From Euglena gracilis (Eukaryota; Euglenida; Euglenophyceae; Euglenales), in the NCBI GenBank assembly GCA_039621445.1, contig CP154956.1, forward strand, positions 54,685,026 to 54,749,025: a stretch of 64,000 nt of DNA, written 5' to 3'. The notes under the pieces were generated by a model. It made no database searches, was not told where the DNA came from, and saw only the letters and a program-made list of their open reading frames with translations. Position numbers and translations under genes: made by a program. Numbering within the stretch: position 1 is the stretch's first letter; each line of letters begins with the position of its first letter. Below, one piece after another: positions 57,934 to 64,000 of the stretch.

Positions 57934-60900
57934 TCAAAAGTTTGTCATGGAAACATCAATGTTATGCTTCTTGTTCCACAGCTTCCAATCTTGCTGGACA
58001 TACCCAACAAAACTGGTTGCTGGCTCCCAAGTGTCCTCCTCGGGCCCATACCCTTTCCAGCGGACCTTCCAAAGGTGCATACCTTTGTCGATTTTGTGAT
58101 CGATAATTTTATCGACTACAAAGTCGTCCGTCTCAGGTAATCTGGAACGGGGTTTGAAGTGCAAACACGGGATGGGTTTCCCATCCGGTGGCGACAGGTA
58201 TGGTTTGAAGTCGTCCATATGAACGTCCTCAACACCATTCGGTAATGCAACCTTGTAACGCCCGCTGGTACCTAGTCTTTCTAGGATTTCACAGGGCCCG
58301 AGCCAGAGGGGGTCCAGCTTGGAAGACTGCATGCGAGTACGGCTATTCCGTACCCACACGCGGTCACCGGGACTGTAAACAGGTGACTTGAAATTCTGCA
58401 AAAACGATTTCCGTTTTGCTGCATGAATATCAGTCACGCGCTTCTGGACTGCAGAACGTAGATTTTCTACTTCCGCAAACCAGGTCTCGCAACTGACACT
58501 CGTTCGGGCGGGTCTCTCCGAAGGGACATCCCCTATGGCCGGAGGGTCCCGTCCGAAAACTAATTTATAGGGGGAGTGAGGTAAAACCAACCCTGGTAGG
58601 GTATTGATATAAAACAAAGACCATGGTAGAACTGATATCCAGTTGCTGCGCGAGTCAGCCAGTGAAAGGCGAAGCATATTCACGACGGATTTCACGGCTG
58701 CCTCGGCTCTACCATTGCCTTTGGGTCGGTATATAATGGAAAAATGTTGCTCGATTCCGAGTAAACCGCACAAAGTGGTGAAAAACCTTGAAGAAATCAA
58801 ATGGTCTTGATCACTCACGATTTCATTCGGTAAACCCATTAAGCAAATGCATTTCTCCAAAAATATAGCTGCCAAACTTTGGGCAGTCAACCCTGACTTC
58901 TGGCATGGAATGGCTACAATGTACCCACTCAGCCTGCAGACGACAACAAAAACGTAATCGTAAATTTTGTCGTCTGTTCCTTTGCACGGTTCCAATTCCA
59001 GAAAATCCATGCAGAGGGATGTAAAAATGTCAGGGGGTACGGGGAAAAAGTCCATCGTACCAGGGGGGGTACCTCTGCGGGGTTTTACCGCTTGACAAAT
59101 TTGACACCGTTGCGCTATTCGCAAACAGCGTGAGTAAAGCTCTTTCTCGCTCAGGGTTGTACAGTACCTGCGGCCCACCAACGAAAGAAGTTTGGGGGCC
59201 CCAGGGTGACCATGGTTGTGATAACACAAAATCACATCATCAACCAGGTCCTGGGGGATACAATATTTGTAACCCGATTCATTGCGAAAAACCAACCGTA
59301 AAGGTGAAAGAGTGTAATTGTCCAGCACTTCGCCATTACGAAGTCTGGTGACAATGGTGTCATACACCGGATCACGACTATAATCCCATTCGCGAAAGAA
59401 CAGTGGAGAAGGGGACTCCGTGCGCGTAATACGCCGGGGCCCGGACGTGCTTCCACGTCGGCGCCTTCCTCGCACTGGTGCGACCAGGAATAGTTGTGAA
59501 ACGGGAAAAGAATCCAAAAGATTGTCCGCAGCGTCGTTTCGACGTGCGTAGTCGTCAGCTTCCTGACTTCCATGAAAAGTCGCGTCTCCCTCATCCGGGT
59601 TCCCAGGGTAATACCAAGGGGCCCGACTGAGCGGATCCGCTACTTTTTGTGTGTGTCCAGGGGTATAGATAACCACAAGGTTGAATTGACTCAAGAACTC
59701 ATGCCATCTGCATCGCCTTCCGACCGATGACATGGCCTTGTTCAAATCCTCGGTGTACCAGTGTTGGAGACTCTCATGGTCGGTCTTGACGAGGATCTGG
59801 ACGAGGCTGCTGGCTACCCAGCTTCGGAATTTCTGGAGTATAAGCACGATTGCGTAGGTTTCCTTCTCGCGTATACTCCATTTGACTTGACCTTTTCCAT
59901 CGTCGCCCTGTAACTTTCTGCTGAAGAAAGCCACAGGTCGGAGCTCATTCGCCGCATTATGCTGGCTAAGAACTCCGCCAACAGCGTAATCGCTGCTGTC
60001 GACTTCCAACACGTATGGTTTGTACGGGTCCGCGATTTCGAGGACAACATTCTCCAAAAGCAAAACCTTGATTTTCTCAAGGGCCTCGCGCATTTGGTCA
60101 TCCCAAATGACTTTGGTGTTGTCAACAGCCCGGTTTTTGAGCTGTTTGGTGAGGGGCACCGCGATTTTCGCGAAGTCCTTCATATAAATCGCGTAGTATT
60201 GGGCTAATCCCAAAAATCCTTTGAGGTGAGTAATCGTTTTGATTACCTCAGGGGTCCATTTCTTAATGGCTTCGAGTTTACTCGGAGCGGCTTTCCGCTG
60301 TCCATTGCTGAGGATGTGACCGCAAAATTTTATGAGGATCCGAAACAAATGCATTTTCGCGCCTTTCGCGAAAAGCACATGTTTTTGAAAAGCGGTTAAT
60401 ACCGCGCAAACATGGTGGAAGTGTGTGACGAGGATATCCTCGCTCGATTTTGCGGATGGTGGTGGTGTTCCCACCAGCACATCATCAATGTACACAATGG
60501 CAAACGGTAAGTCGCGTAAAACCCATTGTATCATGCGCTGAAACATGGCTGGGCCATTCTTAACACCCATGGGGAGTACCGTCCATTGGTACACACCCTT
60601 GGATGTCACGAATGCCGTGTATGGTTGGGAGTCAGGGTGTAAGTGCATTTGGTGAAAACCGTCCTCCAGATCGAAAATTGACCACAACCGGTTTTCCCTT
60701 GTTTGGGAGTTCAGGTACCGGTAATCCAGCACCAGCCTCCATTTCTTCTGACCTGAGGGGTCTGGGGGTTTAGGAACAACAAATGCCTGGGATGTCCACT
60801 CGCTTTTCGAGGGTACTATCCACTTGCGCTGAATAAGCTTCTCAATCATTTCATTGAGAGCTTGTTCGCGTTCTCCCGAACAACGAAAAAATTTCCGGTG

Positions 60901-62937
60901 CATTGGCTTTGCTCCATCCTTAAGCTCGATCTTACAAACACCGAACGGACCGCGTATCGCGGGGTCGATGTCGCACGCGTATACTGGATTTTCCAGCACA
61001 CCGTGGAATTCGCGGGTAATCCGCGAACAGAATTCGGCTGACTTAGGATGCTGACCTGCACTCTCGATGACTGCGGAAACCGCCAGGGTATCCCTGGGGC
61101 TACCGAGCTTCCTCGGCACCGCGAATTCGGACATTCCGAATGCATCGAAGAAACATACGCGAAAAATGATTTCTTGCAAGGGTGGTAATATTTTACCACA
61201 AAAATCCTCAAAAATCGGTACATTAGTGGGTAAATCCCACCAATAAAAACATACATACGATAGTTGGGTGAACCATTCCGCTTCCGGAATTATGGGTATG
61301 AGAATAACTCCACGGGCTTCATCCCGCAGAATTTTCTCAACCGCACATTCGATAAGTTTTGGGGGAGGGTGCATCCATAACACCGTATCACCCCAAAATT
61401 TATCAAATGCGTTGGAGTGTTGTGACCAATGACGTGGCAAACGGGCATGTGCATTGGCTGAGAAGGCATCGATTTCCAGTGCCAAATCAAAAGAATTTGC
61501 TAATGTCGCGATTTTGGAAAAGCATCGTTCCAAAATGCGATATTGACCAAAATTGAAAGCATTCCATACGCGTTTCGCGTATTCATGCACCCGATTTTCA
61601 GGTTGAAGGGTAGAGACACAATGAATGGATCCACAAACATGCGGGTTGTCTTCCACTACCACAAGGGTTAATCCCAAGGGAGTTTGGACAGGTTGGGGGA
61701 TTCCCCATTCCGCATCAAATCCGTACCAAGTGTGATCGCGATTGTAATTAGGAATCGCGCTTTTCGCGTTTCCGAACAACGAGGCTAATCCGCGTTGTTG
61801 GAGTACTCGGTGTATCTCCGCGCATTGCGGGCTACAACCAAGTGTATCATGGGGGGTGGATTCCGTTTTCAGAATTGCGATTAGTGTCGGATTTTGAACT
61901 AAACATCCACAATCGAAATCCGATTGGGTGGAAATTCTCCTGCAGTGCACACATTGGAAGGAAGTGTGATGGTGTGACGGGTGTGCGTGAAAGTGGGTGT
62001 CGATGGCATTAGCCGGTGGGTCTTGTACAGGTGTGCCTGGATTCGGCACAACTGGTGGGAAACGGAGTGGTGGTGTGGCTGGGCGACTACTTGACACCGT
62101 GATCACTGCAGGCCTTTGGGCTTTCGTCTTGTAACCCAGTGGAACGGCGCGGGTACCGCTACTCGCTTGCCCTGCCTCATGTGGAACGCATGTTGGTGTG
62201 TCATTGGGCAGGGGGGAGGCTTTCTCCGTACCCCGGGTGTGGAAAACGGTTGTTGGTGTGGTGGGTAACGGTGTTGCCATTGTGGGTAACGGTGTGGGCA
62301 AAGCGGTGGTCATCATAGTGGATGACAACGGTGATGGTGGTTTGGGTGTCAATGAAGTGGTGAGTGCTGTGCGCAAACCGTGGGAGTGGCAATCCACAAC
62401 CAATCGGTACTGGCGTAAAAATGGGTATCCCAAAATTACGTCAGACCCGTGAATTCCGGACTCGTAACCCCAAATATTGGTGAAATGTTGTAATTGTGGG
62501 GGTTGTGAGTGATGCTTCGGAATGATGGGCAAGAGTATCTCGAGCACACATCCCAAATCACCACCACACATGGGGGTGTTATCCGCGGTTGTAATTTTGA
62601 TCGGTTTCTTGGCGCTTACCAAGAGCGGGGTCGGTATCAACCCCAACCGAAAGAGCAGTGCAATGCGACAACCAGTGTCAATGAGAATTTTGACTTTGGT
62701 GGAGAAATTTTGAATGCGGATTTCCGCTTGGACGAGTAATTCCATTGGTGGTACGCAAAGTGAAGGGTCTGGCGGAAATACGTTTGCATGCCAGCTCTCC
62801 CATGAACCCTTTCCTACTTTGCTCAGCATTCCGAGCGGAAATGTGGAGTGGGGGGTAGGGGACCCGAAATAATTCCGGGTACTGACCGTGAAGGCGGATG
62901 GGCAGGGGGGGTAAGGTTGATCAGGTCTTACCTCCAT
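57934..62937 (-). CDS. pol: Ty3-like Pol: protease, RT, RNase H, integrase, chromodomain
   Basis: 1667 residues from the first ATG (62937), in the same frame as gag beyond its UAG. The aspartic protease has DTG at 87-89 (ILIDTG). A long middle region (about 200-600) is unusual and includes a Cys/His cluster (FQCVHCRR, DFDCGC, LGCSPQC). RT shows WRLVLDYRYLN (about 732) and YIDD (about 814); RNase H has LEVDSSDYAVGG (about 975). Integrase has an HHCC zinc site (HNHGH..CQIC, about 1237-1280) and DDE residues in CMDF (about 1309), VSDQDH (about 1373) and NGRAEA (about 1409). A C-terminal chromodomain follows (LWKVRWKGYGPEEDTWEP). The chromodomain probably guides insertion to marked chromatin. All catalytic motifs are intact. 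Typical Ty3 Pol is several hundred residues shorter. Confidence 0.95.
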   Translation of the reverse strand: MEVRPDQPYPPCPSAFTVSTRNYFGSPTPHSTFPLGMLSKVGKGSWESWHANVFPPDPSLCVPPMELLVQAEIRIQNFSTKVKILIDTGCRIALLFRLGLIPTPLLVSAKKPIKITTADNTPMCGGDLGCVLEILLPIIPKHHSQPPQLQHFTNIWGYESGIHGSDVILGYPFLRQYRLVVDCHSHGLRTALTTSLTPKPPSPLSSTMMTTALPTPLPTMATPLPTTPTTVFHTRGTEKASPLPNDTPTCVPHEAGQASSGTRAVPLGYKTKAQRPAVITVSSSRPATPPLRFPPVVPNPGTPVQDPPANAIDTHFHAHPSHHHTSFQCVHCRRISTQSDFDCGCLVQNPTLIAILKTESTPHDTLGCSPQCAEIHRVLQQRGLASLFGNAKSAIPNYNRDHTWYGFDAEWGIPQPVQTPLGLTLVVVEDNPHVCGSIHCVSTLQPENRVHEYAKRVWNAFNFGQYRILERCFSKIATLANSFDLALEIDAFSANAHARLPRHWSQHSNAFDKFWGDTVLWMHPPPKLIECAVEKILRDEARGVILIPIIPEAEWFTQLSYVCFYWWDLPTNVPIFEDFCGKILPPLQEIIFRVCFFDAFGMSEFAVPRKLGSPRDTLAVSAVIESAGQHPKSAEFCSRITREFHGVLENPVYACDIDPAIRGPFGVCKIELKDGAKPMHRKFFRCSGEREQALNEMIEKLIQRKWIVPSKSEWTSQAFVVPKPPDPSGQKKWRLVLDYRYLNSQTRENRLWSIFDLEDGFHQMHLHPDSQPYTAFVTSKGVYQWTVLPMGVKNGPAMFQRMIQWVLRDLPFAIVYIDDVLVGTPPPSAKSSEDILVTHFHHVCAVLTAFQKHVLFAKGAKMHLFRILIKFCGHILSNGQRKAAPSKLEAIKKWTPEVIKTITHLKGFLGLAQYYAIYMKDFAKIAVPLTKQLKNRAVDNTKVIWDDQMREALEKIKVLLLENVVLEIADPYKPYVLEVDSSDYAVGGVLSQHNAANELRPVAFFSRKLQGDDGKGQVKWSIREKETYAIVLILQKFRSWVASSLVQILVKTDHESLQHWYTEDLNKAMSSVGRRCRWHEFLSQFNLVVIYTPGHTQKVADPLSRAPWYYPGNPDEGDATFHGSQEADDYARRNDAADNLLDSFPVSQLFLVAPVRGRRRRGSTSGPRRITRTESPSPLFFREWDYSRDPVYDTIVTRLRNGEVLDNYTLSPLRLVFRNESGYKYCIPQDLVDDVILCYHNHGHPGAPKLLSLVGRRYCTTLSEKELYSRCLRIAQRCQICQAVKPRRGTPPGTMDFFPVPPDIFTSLCMDFLELEPCKGTDDKIYDYVFVVVCRLSGYIVAIPCQKSGLTAQSLAAIFLEKCICLMGLPNEIVSDQDHLISSRFFTTLCGLLGIEQHFSIIYRPKGNGRAEAAVKSVVNMLRLSLADSRSNWISVLPWSLFYINTLPGLVLPHSPYKLVFGRDPPAIGDVPSERPARTSVSCETWFAEVENLRSAVQKRVTDIHAAKRKSFLQNFKSPVYSPGDRVWVRNSRTRMQSSKLDPLWLGPCEILERLGTSGRYKVALPNGVEDVHMDDFKPYLSPPDGKPIPCLHFKPRSRLPETDDFVVDKIIDHKIDKGMHLWKVRWKGYGPEEDTWEPATSFVGYVQQDWKLWNKKHNIDVSMTNF

Positions 62938-62946
62938 CTGTTCATC

Positions 62947-62985
62947 AGCCCAGAGGTCCGTGCCCTCGGACCTCGGGCTCCCCTA
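62947..62985 (-). promoter_or_regulatory. gag-pol UAG readthrough signal with stem-loop
   Basis: The gag frame ends in a single TAG (62985-62983), after which the same frame stays open into Pol. Three bases (GGG) later a stem-loop begins: AGCCC pairs with GGGCT and GAGGTCCG with CGGACCTC, 13 bp with one bulged base and the loop AGGGCA. Gammaretroviruses use a UAG followed by structured RNA to make Gag-Pol; that is known for them and inferred here. Initiation at the downstream ATG (62937) is the alternative. Confidence 0.65.
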
Positions 62986-64000
62986 CTCCAAGTCCGAACC
63001 GGCCGCATAGCCGGCAACGGACTTTTTGGTGGAATAGATGGAATTCAATGAGCGCACCGCCATTCGGGCCTCATTAAATTCCCCGTCCGAGGTCTCATCC
63101 CCCTCCCTGCCCGAAGCCGGGGTGTCCTCCTCCAAACAAGATATCTTGAAACCGACCTTTTGCCGGTTGGAGGAGTAACCACGGTCATCGCGGCGATTAC
63201 CGCGATTTCCGTAGCCGGGCCGGGGGGAACGAGATCTGGGACATTTGGATGTGTGGTGATCTTTGGAACCGCAAAGTGAACAACGGGATTTGTTGCGGGA
63301 TTCCGCATAACGGGGGGAACGGTATTCCGTTCCACCGTCAAACCGTCGTGGTGAACGGGTTTCCCGTCGACCATGACCGGTGTACCGGGGTTTCCCCGGT
63401 GACTCGCGTGAAGAGGATGATCCACTTCGCGAACGAGATCGTGAAGAGTCGCGATTGAAATACCGTTTTCGGGTAGGGGGTCCAGGTGACCGACCGCGAG
63501 AAGGACGGGTTTCCCGACCATCACGCGATGGTGACTTGGGCCTACTACCACTAAAGCGGTTCTCCGAAGACCGTGAAACTCCCGATTGGCGTGAAAACGC
63601 CGAGGAAGCCGATCCCCGTGAGGAGGTCGAGCCCCTTGGGCTTCCAATGCGCTTTCGCGCATCGGGATTCGGGCATTCCCGAGACATGTGACCAGATTTG
63701 TTGCACAAAAAGCACAGTTTATCCGTGCCTTGGTCCGAGGAACGCTGATTCCGCGTTTTCGGTCCCGTGGTGGGTGATCTTGGTGACATGGGTGATTTGT
63801 GTAACGCATTAACCGCACCCGCAGGGATTCCCGCGGTGGGATGCGTTTGGAAAGCGGACTGTATTTGTCCCAAAACTTGTGTGAGCTTGAGTTGCTTTGA
63901 CACATAATTCCAACGTTGGGCAAGAGTCATCTCATGCCCTGCCAACTCCTCGCGATGGATATCCTTCACGAGGGATGGTGTGAAATGCAACAAAACCGCA
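62983..64000 (-). CDS. gag: Ty3-like Gag, C-terminal part with two CCHC zinc knuckles
   Basis: The frame is open to the window edge, so the N-terminus is missing. Two CX2CX4HX4C knuckles are seen: CFLCNKSGHMSREC (about 63690-63730) and CSLCGSKDHHTSKC (about 63250-63290). They are separated by a Ser/Arg-rich basic stretch (SRSRSGSSSSRESPGK) that resembles RS domains. Such nucleocapsid parts bind element RNA. It ends at the UAG at 62985-62983, in frame with Pol. The distance between the knuckles (over 130 residues) is unusual; paired knuckles are normally close together. Confidence 0.85.
   Translation of the reverse strand, partial: AVLLHFTPSLVKDIHREELAGHEMTLAQRWNYVSKQLKLTQVLGQIQSAFQTHPTAGIPAGAVNALHKSPMSPRSPTTGPKTRNQRSSDQGTDKLCFLCNKSGHMSRECPNPDARKRIGSPRGSTSSRGSASSAFSRQSGVSRSSENRFSGSRPKSPSRDGRETRPSRGRSPGPPTRKRYFNRDSSRSRSRSGSSSSRESPGKPRYTGHGRRETRSPRRFDGGTEYRSPRYAESRNKSRCSLCGSKDHHTSKCPRSRSPRPGYGNRGNRRDDRGYSSNRQKVGFKISCLEEDTPASGREGDETSDGEFNEARMAVRSLNSIYSTKKSVAGYAAGSDLE

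Larger units (their letters stand above)
51590..64000 (-). mobile_element. large Ty3-like LTR retrotransposon, 5' end beyond window
   Basis: Gag with CCHC knuckles, a UAG junction, Pol (protease, RT, RNase H, integrase, chromodomain), then extra reading frames, all on the minus strand. The 5' LTR, primer site and start of gag lie past 64000. Over 12 kb is present, far longer than the 5-7 kb usual for Ty3-type elements; the excess is the post-pol frames and an enlarged Pol. The long intact frames suggest recent activity. Confidence 0.85.
51590..64000. repeat. dense field of perfect micro-hairpins
   Basis: Perfect stems of 4-9 bp around loops of about 3-7 bases recur every hundred bases or so through coding and non-coding parts. 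Examples: 52301-52321 (9-bp stem, TTT), 52932-52952 (8, TTTTT), 54382-54398 (8, 1-base loop), 55213-55233 and 55233-55251 (7 each), 57667-57687 (9, TAT), 60354-60374 (8), 61009-61027 (7, GTAAT), 61566-61582 (7, TTT), 63187-63206 (7) and 63384-63400 (7, TTT). Plus-strand loops are mostly T-rich (TTT, TAT, CTTC, CATT, TTCAT, GTAAT), hence A-rich or purine-rich in the element RNA. Confidence 0.75.

Overview
The window is nuclear DNA of a eukaryote. Host genes are broken into short GC-rich exons with GT..AG boundaries and reading phases that chain correctly. The introns are long, T-rich and full of G/C runs and microsatellites. There is no bacterial gene packing, and no rRNA or tRNA gene was recognised. 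Unicellular protist or alga is my best guess from the mix of spliced genes, DIRS-type, Ty3-like and hAT-like elements; no lineage is claimed.

Left half (about 2 to 34.6 kb), mostly plus-strand spliced genes: a possible small basic protein (2021-2655); a seven-exon EF-hand-like protein (4218-8754, 5' end not found); an unidentified many-exon protein with a basic C-terminus (about 11.6-21.06 kb); and a kinesin with an N-terminal motor and coiled-coil stalk (21720-32604). A pair of minus-strand exons (33286-33599) and a set of plus-strand exons (33889-34563) follow and cannot both be simple neighbours. Introns and spacers carry short hAT-like elements (TIR CAGGGG..., 8-bp target duplications), a foldback element in a microsatellite, and a composite block of diverged direct and inverted repeats (14.4-18.4 kb).

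Middle (about 35.4-51.3 kb), DIRS-type tyrosine-recombinase retrotransposons: a degenerate copy, gag-like debris, an element with inverted terminal repeats and an internal complementary region (38730-43176), a truncated near-identical copy joined head-to-tail to it (43177-47040), and a second family on the minus strand (48100-51250). Two hAT-like insertions sit in terminal repeats of these elements, with perfect 8-bp duplications and recognisable empty sites elsewhere.

Right end (about 51.5 kb to the edge), minus strand: a large Ty3-like element. A gag with two CCHC knuckles is separated from a 1667-residue protease-RT-RNase H-integrase-chromodomain Pol by one in-frame UAG followed at once by a strong stem-loop. 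Downstream of Pol, where an env gene would lie, are large extra reading frames of unknown function (1105 codons, 415 codons, then a Cys-rich stretch over two more frames). This whole region is unusually dense in tiny perfect hairpins with short T-rich loops on the plus strand (A-rich in the element's RNA). The hairpins, the extra frames and the stop-codon gag-pol junction are the most interesting features of the window.
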